A DNA stretch of 64,000 bases. It comes from an uncultured Prevotella sp. GTDB taxonomy: Bacteria; Bacteroidota; Bacteroidia; Bacteroidales; Bacteroidaceae. The position numbers and the translations under genes were made by a program. This document shows positions 1-9,341 of this stretch, one piece after another. The number at the start of each line of letters is the position of its first letter. Position 1 is the stretch's first letter. The notes beneath the pieces are model-generated. The model was not told the origin of the DNA, searched no databases, and saw only the letters and a list, made by a program, of their open reading frames with translations. The stretch covers positions 4,606-68,605 of the forward strand of contig URRR01000013.1 of assembly GCA_900550365.1 (NCBI GenBank). The letters are read 5' to 3'.

Positions 1-943
1 AGAGGTTAAGACGCTGGCAGAATGCAGTCACAGGATGGGTAGGAATAACAAGGAAAGAACGGAGTAATAACTCATGAAATTTTGTGGACATGAAAACGAC
101 AGAATGGACACCTCCTGCAAACGTCGCCGAAGGCGCCCGTACTTCACTGTACGACAGCGAGATGATGACCAACCCTCGTACTTTTCCATACCATGCGCCA
201 CCGAGACCTCAAGTCGTTCTATCTCGGTTATGTCTGCAATCATATCCGCAATGAGTTCCCCAACCGCTTGTCGTACAACCGCTTTGTCGAACGTCAGATC
301 AAGGTTGGACTCCAGCTTTTGTTGTTCCTGCAGGCATATGCTTTGGGAAAATGTACTGGAATATCCATTATCGACTCCACTCCATTGGAGTCATACAATA
401 TAAAGCGTGCACACAGCCACAGGACGATGAAGGGATGTGCGGCCAAGGGCAAGTGCACGATGGGATGGTTCTACGGATTCAAGCTGCATATAGTGATAAA
501 CGACCGTGGCGAGATAATACAATGGACGCTCACGCCGGGAAACGTGGACGACTGTGAACCATTGAAGGACAAGGACTTTACGCAAAGGCTCTTCAGAAAG
601 ATTTTTGCCGACAGGGGATACATAAGCCTGAAGTTTTTCGAAAGGCTTTTCATTGATGACATACACCTTGTGACCAAAATCAGGAAGAACATGAAGAACT
701 CACTCATGAACCTGCATGACAAAATCCTGCTGAGGAAAAGGGCTATCATAGAAACCGTCAACGACGAATTTAAGAATGTATGCCAATTTGAACATACGAG
801 GCACCGCAGCATTGACGGTTTTGACTCCAACCTGATTGCAGGGCTTATCGCATACAACCTGCCACCCAAAAAGCCTTCACTCAATATTTACATCATTGAT
901 AAAAGCAGGCTTATTGCATAAGGTGATTATACCGAACTGACGT
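1..943 (+). mobile_element. IS982-type insertion sequence, decayed copy (left end not seen)
   Basis: This is the left of two tandem IS982-family elements. Its right terminal repeat is at 927-943 and differs by one base from that of the next copy. The left end is either outside the window or too decayed to find. The last seven bases before the next element (944-950, TAATATA) recur after the second element. The transposase inside is frame-disrupted near its N-terminus, so the copy should not move by itself. Confidence 0.75.
74..921 (+). pseudogene. IS982-family transposase, frameshifted copy
   Basis: The intact part, from about 193 to 921, is a DDE transposase of the IS982 type. It has MRHRDLKSFYLGYV, then SIIDSTPLESYNIKRAHSHR around the first catalytic Asp, KLHIVINDRGEI, FADRGYIS and the C-terminal KRAIIETVNDEFK around the catalytic Glu. 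Comparison with the second copy shows two extra bases between roughly 152 and 195, so the N-terminal part lies in another frame (DTSCKRRRRRP matches DISGKRRRNRP of copy two). The first 30 or so codons are strongly diverged. At the point where the second copy has a stop codon, this copy keeps CAG (Gln). The coding sequence is relatively GC-balanced compared with the following AT-rich region. Confidence 0.8.
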
Positions 944-950
944 TAATATA

Positions 951-1977
951 ACGTGAGTTCGGTATAAGAAAACGATTGAAAAAGTTGTGGGAATGAGATA
1001 TTTTTAGTACCTTTATAGTTGACAATCAATAAGTTACATAAAAATATCCATTCTCATGACTGATGCAAATATAATAGAAATTTTCTGTATTCTCGATGAG
1101 TTCTGCAAATATTTTGCTCCCGAACTGAAAAAACACACGCTGGACATCTCCGGCAAACGTCGCCGCAACCGCCCATGCCTCATGTCTGACAGCGAGGTGA
1201 TGACCATTCTCGTACTGTTCCATATCTTGCGCCAGCGCGACCTCAAGTCGTTCTATCTCGGTTATGTATGTAACCACATGTACAAGGAGTTTCCACACCG
1301 CCTGTCGTACAACCGCTTCGTAGAACGCTAGGCTAAGGTAGGACTCCATCTTTTGCTGTTCCTGCAGACATGTGCGTTGGGTAAATGTACTGGAATATCC
1401 ATTATCGACTCCACACCGTTGAAGTCATGCAATATAAAGCGTGCGCACAGCCACAGGACGATGAAGGGATGGGCTGCCAAGGGCAAGTGTACGATGGGAT
1501 GGTTCTACGGATTCAAGCTGCATATAGTGATAAACGACCGTGGCGAGATAATACAATGGATGCTCACGCCCGGGAACGTGGACGACCGTGAGCCATTGAA
1601 GGACAAGAACTTTACGCAAAGGCTTTTCGGCAAGATTTTTGCCGATAGAGGCTACATAAGCCTGGAGCTTTTTAAAAGTCTCTTCATTGACGACATACAC
1701 CTTGTGACCAAACTCAAGAAGAACATGAAGAACTCGCTCATGGACCTGCACGACAAAATCCTGCTGCGGAAAAGGGCGCTCATTGAAACCGTCAACGACG
1801 AACTCAAAAACGTCTGCTACATTGAACATACCAGGCACCGCAGCATTGACGGTTTTGCTTCCAACCTGATTGCAGGGCTTATCGCATACAACCTGCTTCC
1901 TAAGAAACCGTCACTCAATATTGACATCATTGATAAAAGCAGGCTTATTGCATAAGATTATTATACCGAACTCACGT
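951..1977 (+). mobile_element. IS982-type insertion sequence, complete, 1027 bp
   Basis: A complete element bounded by 17-bp perfect inverted repeats (ACGTGAGTTCGGTATAA at 951-967 and its complement at 1961-1977). It is flanked by identical 7-bp sequences TAATATA at 944-950 and 1978-1984, which I read as the target duplication. Length, repeat size and duplication size fit the IS982 family. The left copy of the duplication directly abuts the end of the first element, so this copy inserted exactly at its neighbour's edge or arose by tandem duplication. Confidence 0.85.
1056..1955 (+). pseudogene. IS982-family transposase with in-frame stop
   Basis: A full-length transposase frame starts with MTDANIIEIFCILDEF and ends KSRLIA. 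It is interrupted by TAG at 1329-1331, after FVER. The frame continues without shift as AKVGLHLLLFLQTCALGK, and the sister copy reads Gln (CAG) there, so the stop is a C-to-T change. The DDE residues in SIIDSTPL, FADRGYIS and ALIETVNDE are intact. The stop removes the catalytic part, so the gene is probably dead unless the stop is read through. Confidence 0.85.
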
Positions 1978-2081
1978 TAATATAGCTAAAAAATACTAAG
2001 ATTCTCAGATGTTAAACAAATATAGTGATATAGGATACTTTATATAGTTCAATCATTATAGGTTTTGATTGTCATCTTGTT

Positions 2082-4022
2082 TTACATTATATTAATTATA
2101 CCATTTTCTCCATTTGCCCTTCTTACTGCACCATCAAGATATTTCAAAAAATTATGGAGAACATATTTATCAAGACTTTTCCTGTTTGCACATTCGGCTT
2201 CTAATTTAGATTTAAGTTTGGATAAAACTTCCAAATCTTCAGAAAATCTATTACAGCCCTGTCCTAGTTGAGCATAAAAACTATAATGATTGCTAAAGAA
2301 CTCTTCCAATGAAAGAAGACCTGCATTACTCAATTTACAGATACTATTAAATAGCATTTCTGCATCAATATTCTTAAAAACAGAAGTCAAATTGTAAGGG
2401 CACTGATGATCTGGAGTTGATTCTTCACTTAAGTCTATAAGTTGTCTAACATTATCATCTGTAATATTTGAAAGTGCAATTTCAAACTTATTTTTCAATT
2501 TCTTATCACAATCGTCAAATATATTATTTGCATATTCAAGAATATCTCTCCCTATAAAAGTTTTATAAAATTCGCCAAAAGAATTAACACCTGCATTAAA
2601 TGCAACTCTATGTTTGTATAGCTTATCTTTTTCTGTTTGTTTACAATAATCATCGTGAATATGTTTTTTTGCCAAGGATACGGTTGCCTGAGTAGCCCAA
2701 TAAATACATTTTTCATTAAAGAATGCAAGAATAGCAAGTGAACGTCCAAACATATACATATCAGGAACATTAAATTTTTGCACATCTTCCATCAATGTAA
2801 TACAATTTTCTTCAAAAACTTCAGATGACATGCTCATGAAGTTTACAAGATTCTCTTGTAGACTAATACCACATTGCATTTGTGCAAGCATATTTTCAAC
2901 ATAAGTCTTAATGCTAAATCCTGTTTCTATGCCATATACAATTTGTGGGATATGATTATTGCTGAGTACTTCAAAATTATATTTTTCTACAATCTTCCTA
3001 TATTTTTGCTGTAAAGCTCTTATCTTGCTTTTTGTTTCATCATTTCCAAACATTCCAGCAGAATAGTTCAAATTCCACTGTGTAAATAAATCATGATACT
3101 GGCTGCGATAGTCACAATAGACTGCAATATACGAAGCTAATAAGGATTGCATAAAGCTATTACTTTTTTCTAATAAATCCTTTTTAACTTCTGAATATAA
3201 TACATTAAAATCGTATAAACATTGTCGTAAGATACGAAGATTATTACATTCTGTGGAGAGAAAGACATCCAATATCAATTCTTTTTGATTTTGTAACCAC
3301 TCGGATAATGGAATGTCCTTAGTAAGAAAATATGTAATAGCAGCAACAATATCAGGTTTAACTTCAAATTCACGCCCTACAGTTTTCTCCTTAAATTCAG
3401 TTAAAATATTCTTTGCGTTCTCTGTAAAATGTGTTTCATCCCCCACAATAATTACATGACAAGAACCATGCTCCACAAAATTATTGATATACCCCAAAAG
3501 AAGTTTAATATCTATTAGACAGCGCTCCAAATCATCAAAAACCAGTAATTTTGTCCCCACAATTTCGCTATCTTTAGAAGATAATAAAGAAAGAGAATCT
3601 AAAGTTGCATCGAATGACATGTCTTCTTTATCATCCTTATCCAAATCAAGAGTCGCCTTGAAAACAATTTTGCCAGCGATTTTTAATAATTTTTTCGTGA
3701 ATTCTGCTCCTTTCGAATACAAAAAAGGATGCAATACCTGATCTATACACCTTGTAATTTGAGAAGTTTCTTTCAAACCATATAAAGAGACATAAATCGG
3801 TTCAAGTGAACTTTCTCCTTTCAAATACTTCTCTTTATATTTATCAAGCCAATTACAAACAAAAAATGATTTTCCACATCCCCATCTACCCTTTAACATT
3901 ACAGCATATCGTGGATCTGGGTTTTCTACATAATGTAATAAATATTGAAAAATTCGTTCATTCATAATTAAACGTTGTGAATTCGATGAAATTAAATCAA
4001 CATAAAAATTGGTTGATAGCAA
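2082..4022 (-). CDS. KAP-type P-loop NTPase, 646 aa
   Basis: A large soluble NTPase. It carries a Walker A motif GRWGCGKS at residues 45-52 and a Walker B-like motif KLLVFDDLERC near 158-168. The DDLER form is typical of the KAP group of STAND-like NTPases. I see no convincing membrane segment, although many KAP proteins have one. The C-terminal 400 residues are helical and Lys-rich, with no domain I can name. The gene is alone on the minus strand and is distinctly AT-rich. It lies between IS remnants and a broken ATPase pair. Related NTPases occur in phage-defence loci, so a defence role is plausible but unproven. An internal Met at residue 20 (MNERIFQYLL) is an alternative start. Confidence 0.75.
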   Translation of the reverse strand: MLSTNFYVDLISSNSQRLIMNERIFQYLLHYVENPDPRYAVMLKGRWGCGKSFFVCNWLDKYKEKYLKGESSLEPIYVSLYGLKETSQITRCIDQVLHPFLYSKGAEFTKKLLKIAGKIVFKATLDLDKDDKEDMSFDATLDSLSLLSSKDSEIVGTKLLVFDDLERCLIDIKLLLGYINNFVEHGSCHVIIVGDETHFTENAKNILTEFKEKTVGREFEVKPDIVAAITYFLTKDIPLSEWLQNQKELILDVFLSTECNNLRILRQCLYDFNVLYSEVKKDLLEKSNSFMQSLLASYIAVYCDYRSQYHDLFTQWNLNYSAGMFGNDETKSKIRALQQKYRKIVEKYNFEVLSNNHIPQIVYGIETGFSIKTYVENMLAQMQCGISLQENLVNFMSMSSEVFEENCITLMEDVQKFNVPDMYMFGRSLAILAFFNEKCIYWATQATVSLAKKHIHDDYCKQTEKDKLYKHRVAFNAGVNSFGEFYKTFIGRDILEYANNIFDDCDKKLKNKFEIALSNITDDNVRQLIDLSEESTPDHQCPYNLTSVFKNIDAEMLFNSICKLSNAGLLSLEEFFSNHYSFYAQLGQGCNRFSEDLEVLSKLKSKLEAECANRKSLDKYVLHNFLKYLDGAVRRANGENGIINIM

Positions 4023-4517
4023 AAATTATTGCATCTTTATTTTATTGAGTAAAAAAAGAAAACAAACAATAATCGCTATATTTTCGAGGGTAAAATTACG
4101 GAATTATTTTGTATGGCAACTGATTTTTTGCAGTTTTGATGTAATGTATGGAAAAATATACACTGAAAACAGATAAAAAGTGACGTTATAACTGTGATTC
4201 AATCATGTCAAAGGCGGGAATCTGATTCATCCGGCATTCTATGCAAAGAACAAGACTTCGTCTGCATATTGGAGAAAACATGCGTAAAACTTTTGCAAAA
4301 TAATAAAATTGTTTATTTCCTAATTTAGAAGTAAAAAAGTCAAAATATGTGATGCTAAATGGCACCTTAAATATAATAGCGTCTTAAACATATTAAAAAT
4401 ATCCAAACAATTTGAAATTGGGAAGCGGTAGCTATTCATATATTAAGATTATTTTTTACCTTTACTTATTAAAAATGGTAAATTAATCGTTTTATTTTGC
4501 TAAAAACAAACAAAACA
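4023..4517. other. AT-rich intergenic region between divergent genes
   Basis: About 495 bases separate the minus-strand NTPase from the plus-strand ATPase remnant. I find no credible reading frame and none of the dispersed repeats found later in the window. A weak -7-like sequence (TAccTTTA, 4457-4464) lies 54 bases before the ATPase start. No matching -33 box is clear. Confidence 0.4.
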
Positions 4518-5683
4518 ATGCCTTCATTACATATAAAACACTTTGGTCCTATTTTGGACTCAACGAAAATAGAACTGACTTCATTGGTGGTACTCAATGG
4601 TCATCAAAGTTCAGGTAAGAGTGCTTTCATGAAAGTTCTTTGTTTCTGTCGTTGGGTTGAAAAAAGAATCATGGTATCGACCGATGATATAGTAAGCCAA
4701 TATACTCACTATAATCGCTTTATAAAAGACTTGAAGTTGTTTTATCGGCTGAATGATGAATACTTTAAAGTTAATACGGAATTGAGGATGATGGAGATGA
4801 CATTAGTATTGAATATACGGTGATAAACAGTAATGCAAAGATTACGCGCAAGAAATCATTTGCAGAAAAGAGATACAACAGTAAACTGTGTTACATCCCG
4901 GCAGAGCGAAATCTCTTATCGGCTATTCAGAACATAGATAAGACATACAAGGCCACAGGCAAGGATGTCCTTTTTAACTTTATATATGAGTGGTATGAAG
5001 CCAGGGAACCATATACCAATGAACATCCTTTCAAATTGGCCGTTACTGGAGGCTTCAGTTATGTAAATAAATTTGGTGCGGATGTATTGGTACGGGAAGA
5101 CGGTAGTGAAACACCGGCCTTCTATGCTTCAAGTGGTATGCAAAGTGTGATGCCTATGGACGTGATGGTGGATTATATTACAGGTTGTGTGGGGAAAGAG
5201 GCCTCACTTTCAATGCGTGAACGCAATGAGATAAGCAAAACGGATAATGATTATGCTAATTTCAGGTTGTTTTACCAGTCTGCCCAACTGTTCATAGAGG
5301 AACCTGAGCAGAATCTGTTTCCTGAATCTCAAAAATTTGTAATAATGAGCATTGCGCGTTCACTGAAAAAGGCACTGGAAAACGGTTCAGAACAGAGTTT
5401 GGCGTTAGTAACCAAGCACAGCCCATACATTATGTCTGTGGTAAATGTACTTTTAGCTGCGGCCATGGTTATAGAAAAAGGATTTAAACAGGATGTAATA
5501 GAAGGAGATTGTATATTGTCTTCATCTTCCATCTCAGGTTATTTTATTAATGAGAAAGGTATTTTCCAAAATATTCTCGATGTTGAAGTGCCTATGCTCA
5601 GCGGCAACAGTTTGGATGGCGTGTCAGACTGGGTGGATATTAGTATCAGTAAGTTGAACGAGATATTATTTGCAGCGATATGA
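4518..5683 (+). pseudogene. AAA/OLD-like ATPase split by a frameshift
   Basis: Two frames together encode one ABC-like AAA ATPase. The first (ATG at 4518) has MPSLHIKHFGPI and Walker A GHQSSGKS at residues 28-35, and stops at 4821-4823. The second runs to 5683 with YIPAERNLL, FIEEPEQNLFP (Walker B and signature region) and VTKHSPYIM (H-loop). Just upstream of 4820 the second frame reads DGDDISIEYTVINSNAK, a natural continuation. A single missing base near 4786-4792 therefore explains the break. I see no slippery heptamer. A genuine two-gene arrangement with GTGA overlap is possible but less likely, because the second part would lack Walker A. Confidence 0.75.
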
Positions 5684-6177
5684 AGCAAAAAACAGCGACA
5701 TATAAATCAACTCACGAACAATTAGACGCAGAAGGTTTTTCTCCAGAACAGCCACTTATGGTTCGAACCAAGATTAATACGAATGAAAAAGGCAAACGAT
5801 ATATTCTCGTTACGACGGGTATTGAAGAATCTGTTGTATATGCAGTAGATGGTAATATAATAACAAATGGTTTGCGTTGTGACAAGCTTATACTTGTGAA
5901 ACGTTCTGCAAGTGGTGCAAAACCTGAATAATGGACAGAGTCTTTCATAGAACTGAAGGATGTGGATACGAACCATGCCATTGATCAATTGAAGGAAACT
6001 TTGAAAAAATCCATTTTTAAACATCCTTCCAATGATATAGTTCGCGCCCGTATCGTGGCACAGTCTTTTCCTGCAAATAAGTCTAATCCTGCAATGGAAA
6101 AAGCGAAACAAGAGTTTCGCAAAGTTTATAATTGTGACCTCCGGGGCATGAAGTCCGGTCAGGAAGACAAACTTTAA
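5680..6177 (+). pseudogene. Partner of the ATPase, interrupted by a stop codon
   Basis: The ATG overlaps the ATPase stop as ATGA, which implies translational coupling. The frame encodes 83 residues to KRSASGAKPE, then TAA at 5929-5931. It continues in the same frame as WTESFIELKDVDTNHAIDQLKETLKKSIFKH to 6177. Without the stop it would be a protein of about 165 residues. The stop could be a CAA-to-TAA change. I do not recognise the family. Its tight coupling to the ATPase suggests a two-component system, but both members are damaged here. Confidence 0.65.
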
Positions 6178-6346
6178 AAATAATGCTTAAATAAAAGTTT
6201 TCATACAACACTAATAATTTTCAACATTCTGAATAAACGAGGAGAGGATAAGGGTAATTCTATAAAAATATTCATAGATTATTGAAGACTCAATATTAGA
6301 AAATATTAGAAAAAAGTATGTCTTGGAAAAAGAAAAGCATGAATAT

Positions 6347-6379
6347 CTTGCAGGAAAGAAAAACTTTTCATACCTTTGC
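6347..6379 (+). promoter_or_regulatory. Bacteroides-type promoter before a small RNA
   Basis: A -33 box CTTG at 6347-6350 is followed after 20 bases by TAccTTTGc at 6371-6379, close to the consensus. No protein gene starts within 220 bases, so the transcript starting near 6385 should be the non-coding RNA described below. Confidence 0.65.
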
Positions 6380-6383
6380 ACCG

Positions 6384-6587
6384 TCAAAGAGATGATGATA
6401 GTAAATTATTGAAATAAGAGGAAGGCCTAGCATTGTCTGATTCGGTGGTTTCAATGATTTTCAAATATATCAAAACGCTATGCACCAGGCATTTACGAAC
6501 AGGATAAGTGATATGTTCGATTCCTGGTGGTACCACTCCTCCTTTCATTAGCCCTGTCCGTTTCATACGGCGGGGTTTTCTTTTTTA
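6384..6587 (+). ncRNA. Candidate small RNA, about 200 nt, unknown family
   Basis: The span lies between a strong promoter and an intrinsic terminator and has no credible reading frame. It can fold. AAGAGGA (6416-6422) pairs with TCCTCCTT (6537-6544) with one bulge. CACCAGG (6483-6489) pairs with CCTGGTG (6523-6529). Inside this, CGAACA (6496-6501) pairs perfectly with TGTTCG (6514-6519). A long closed rod with internal loops is reminiscent of 6S RNA, and a Bacteroidales 6S-like RNA class is known. I cannot confirm membership. GTTCGATTCC resembles a tRNA T-arm, but no cloverleaf forms. Confidence 0.45.
6552..6587 (+). terminator. Intrinsic terminator of the small RNA
   Basis: CCCTG(T)CCGT pairs with ACGGCGGGG across a five-base loop, leaving one bulged base. 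The stem is followed by TTTTCTTTTTT. This is a standard rho-independent terminator, 20 bases before the DUF4421 gene. Confidence 0.75.
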
Positions 6588-6608
6588 TTCAAGTCACGGC
6601 TGTTTTAC

Positions 6609-7604
6609 ATGTCATTCCGGCTGAAACTCATATTAGCGTTAATCCCCTTTTGCGCCGTTACGCTTCCTGCAGCGGCGCAAAAGGGGATTTTTGACCATAT
6701 AGACAGCCTGCTTGCCGAGCGCCAGCAGCGGTCCGCCGGCAGGTATGACACCGCCTATATCACCAGACCTTACCAGCCGTGGACGGTCAGGCTGGGCGTG
6801 AACGCATCAGGAACCGACCTTTACAGCCGCGGAAACATAAGCGGAACACAGTTCAGCTCTGACCTTTCCACAACGTTAAAGGCCACCGTCGGCGTTAACG
6901 TCAGTTACCGCGGGCTGTCGCTCGGCTTCTCGCTCAACCCTGCCAGGCTGTCAGGTAAGAACAAGGACTATGAGTTTAACCTCAACGCTTACGGCAACCG
7001 CATGGGGCTCGACCTGCTCATCACGTCGGCAGAGACGTTCAGCGGCGACGTAGAGCGTGGCGGCGAGACAGTCAGGGTAGCGCCGGGCAAAGTAAGCATG
7101 AAGTCAATCCAGGCCAACATATATTATTCTTTCAACCGCCGACGCTTCTCTTTTCCGGCCGCGTTCAGCCAGTCACAGCTTCAGAAACACAGTTGCGGCT
7201 CGTGGCTTTTGGGCCTGTCTGCACTTGGCGGGCGCATTGACAACAGCGACGGCAGCGTCTCAGGCAGTGCTCCTGTGCGCCTTACAGTCATCAATGTAGG
7301 TCTCGGCGCAGGCTACGCCTACAACTTCGTGTGGGGCGGACGGTGGCTGCTGCATCTCTCGGCCATGCCTCAGATTGTAGTATATTCTCACTCAAGACTG
7401 ACCGTAGGCGACGGGCGCCAGCGCGCCCCGTTCAAGTTCCCGTCAATAATCAACGTCGGCCGCATAGCCGGAGTAAGATATTTCGGAAACAAGTTCATAG
7501 GATTCTCTGCCATAATCAACATGTGGCATCACGGCGACTCTGACCGTCTGTCGGTAGAGAGCCTGAAGTGGAGAGCCCGTCTTTTCTACGGTTTCAGGTT
7601 CTGA
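6609..7604 (+). CDS. DUF4421 family outer-membrane-like protein, 331 aa
   Basis: A signal peptide (LKLILALIPFCAVTLPAAAQ) is followed by a beta-strand-rich protein ending in an aromatic residue (ARLFYGFRF), as in outer-membrane barrels. The overall pattern (PYQPWTVRLGVNASG, VSYRGLSLGFSLNP, VGLGAGYAYNFV, RIAGVRYFGNKFIGFSA) and the length match the Bacteroidota DUF4421 family, whose function is unknown. It stands alone, starts right after the small RNA terminator and is followed by a hairpin repeat. GC content rises sharply here compared with the region to its left. Confidence 0.75.
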   Translation: MSFRLKLILALIPFCAVTLPAAAQKGIFDHIDSLLAERQQRSAGRYDTAYITRPYQPWTVRLGVNASGTDLYSRGNISGTQFSSDLSTTLKATVGVNVSYRGLSLGFSLNPARLSGKNKDYEFNLNAYGNRMGLDLLITSAETFSGDVERGGETVRVAPGKVSMKSIQANIYYSFNRRRFSFPAAFSQSQLQKHSCGSWLLGLSALGGRIDNSDGSVSGSAPVRLTVINVGLGAGYAYNFVWGGRWLLHLSAMPQIVVYSHSRLTVGDGRQRAPFKFPSIINVGRIAGVRYFGNKFIGFSAIINMWHHGDSDRLSVESLKWRARLFYGFRF

Positions 7605-7638
7605 AACCGCTACTTTCACACCGCTTTTTCATCTCCGT

Positions 7639-7728
7639 GTAACTGCCTGATAATCAGCGCCGTTGCAAAAGGCCGTCTTTTGGCTTCTGAAAGACGGCCT
7701 TTTAGCGTGTAAAAGACGGCCTTTTACA
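7639..7728. repeat. Dispersed hairpin repeat (AAAAGACGGCC family), locus A
   Basis: Three copies of the AAAAGGCCGTCTTTT core or its complement lie at about 26-base spacing (7665-7728). A tail related to GTTGATAATCA is present in inverted orientation at 7639-7660. It lies between the DUF4421 gene and the beta-helix gene. No other structure is evident in the rest of this 291-base gap. Confidence 0.8.
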
Positions 7729-7895
7729 ATACAATTTGCCGTCAATCGTTTTTTCATTGTCTGCGGGCGGTGCAGCCGTTTGTTGCGACAAAAGTGTTAA
7801 AAAACATGTGGCCGACCTATATGTTTCTGTTTTTCATGCGTCTTTATTTATGTATTATGTAAACATATTATACAACCTAAATAATCAAAACGCTT

Positions 7896-9341
7896 ATGAA
7901 ATTAAGAAACTTTTACCTTATTGCAGCCATGTTGGCTGCTCCTGCGGCTTCTTTCGCCACAGACCATTACATTCGTCCTGAAGCAAAAGGCAACGGCGAC
8001 GGCTCCTCTTGGGACAACGCCATGTCGTTCAGTAATCTGCTTGATAAGATCAACACTTATGACGATGGTGATATGTACTACTTTGCCGGAGGTACATATT
8101 ATCCACCAAAAGTTGTAGGTATAAACAGAGGATGTACCTTTATCGGTGGCTTCGATCCTGAACTTACAGGCACGGAAAATACGACTCCCACTTACCCTTC
8201 AGCCACTCCGACCGTATTTTCAGGCGACGTTGATAAAGACGGAATGAATAGTAACGGTGATTTAGATCGACTCCTTGCATTTAATCAATCAAACGTAACA
8301 GATACAGAAAATCAAAATACGAAAATTACTCTTACAGGCTTAGAGTTCAAGGATGCCTATAGTGTAAGTAGTACAACCACTCACGGAGCACTGTTCTTAC
8401 GTGGTTGCTACAACGTAGAGGTGAACAACTGCCGTTTTTATGACAATGTTGAAGACAAATATTACGGAGGCATGGCTCTTACCAGTGAGTACAGCACGTT
8501 GTATATGAACGACTGTGAGTTTACCAATAATAAGGCAAAGGCCCGTGGTGGAGCAATAAGGTTGTCTTCAAATGATAAAGCAAAAGGTATAACCGTGCTT
8601 AACCGCTGTCTTATTGCAAATAATTCTACCGAAGAAAATATCGGAAGTGCAATCTGTGTGCAGCAGGGTAAGTCGCTTTACATTATTAATTCAACGATTA
8701 CAGACTGTACGTCTGGCACTACCGGTGGTGCCGTGTACAGCAACGGTTCGGACGATACTTATACACGCAACGTGTACATCGTAAACTCAACTATTGCCGG
8801 AAACGATGGTGGTCCGCAGGTTCAGATGACAGCCAATGCCAACCTCTATGTGGCTAACTCAATCGTAGTTTCCGATGACAATACGGCCGCTTTCTCTATA
8901 GAATCAGTAAAGACCTTTGAAAGCGGAGGCATGAATGTTGTGCGAGCTGACGCTAACAATTTGCTGACATGGGGCGAGACCGACGATGCGAAGGCAGAGA
9001 ACAACTATGCTGCCGTGTTCGGTGAGAATGTGCTTGGCGACAACGGAGTGATAGAGCCGCTTGCTAACGAGGGCAAATATACCGCCAGCGCGCTTCAGAC
9101 AGCTATTGCAGACTGGGGCATTGAGGCAGATGTAACCATTGACCAGACCGGCCATGAGCGTGCTGAAGGCAGCACTCCGGGCGCATACGCCAAGACAGTG
9201 CCTTCAGGAATAACGGCCGTTGAGGTTGAGAACGATGAAGAGGATGCGGCTTACTACACACTGCAGGGCATCAAGCTCGGCGCGCGTCCTACGGTTGCCG
9301 GTATCTACATCCACAACGGAAAGAAAATCATTATTAAGTGA
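7896..9341 (+). CDS. Secreted parallel beta-helix protein, 481 aa
   Basis: A signal peptide (MKLRNFYLIAAMLAAPAASFA) precedes YIRPEAKGNGDGSSWDNAMSF, the usual opening of Bacteroidota right-handed beta-helix (DUF1565-like) proteins. Residues 90-330 show rung-like repeats (LTGLEFKDA, VEVNNCRFYDN, LYMNDCEFTNNKA, LYIINSTITDC, VYIVNSTIAGN). The C-terminus (YYTLQGIKLGARPTVAGIYIHNGKKIIIK, split here across its length) is a short sorting-like segment common in Prevotella secreted proteins. It may bind or cleave a polysaccharide, but no catalytic residues can be assigned. The stop codon lies inside the left arm of a repeat hairpin. Confidence 0.75.
   Translation: MKLRNFYLIAAMLAAPAASFATDHYIRPEAKGNGDGSSWDNAMSFSNLLDKINTYDDGDMYYFAGGTYYPPKVVGINRGCTFIGGFDPELTGTENTTPTYPSATPTVFSGDVDKDGMNSNGDLDRLLAFNQSNVTDTENQNTKITLTGLEFKDAYSVSSTTTHGALFLRGCYNVEVNNCRFYDNVEDKYYGGMALTSEYSTLYMNDCEFTNNKAKARGGAIRLSSNDKAKGITVLNRCLIANNSTEENIGSAICVQQGKSLYIINSTITDCTSGTTGGAVYSNGSDDTYTRNVYIVNSTIAGNDGGPQVQMTANANLYVANSIVVSDDNTAAFSIESVKTFESGGMNVVRADANNLLTWGETDDAKAENNYAAVFGENVLGDNGVIEPLANEGKYTASALQTAIADWGIEADVTIDQTGHERAEGSTPGAYAKTVPSGITAVEVENDEEDAAYYTLQGIKLGARPTVAGIYIHNGKKIIIK

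Noticed and set aside
4780..4825. Programmed frameshift joining the two parts of the ATPase
   Set aside because: No slippery heptamer or nearby stem is visible. A simple one-base loss explains the break.
6480..6545. tRNA-like 3' end (GTTCGATTCC followed by a pairing region)
   Set aside because: No acceptor, D or anticodon arm can be formed at the right distances; the bases fit better in the small RNA stems.
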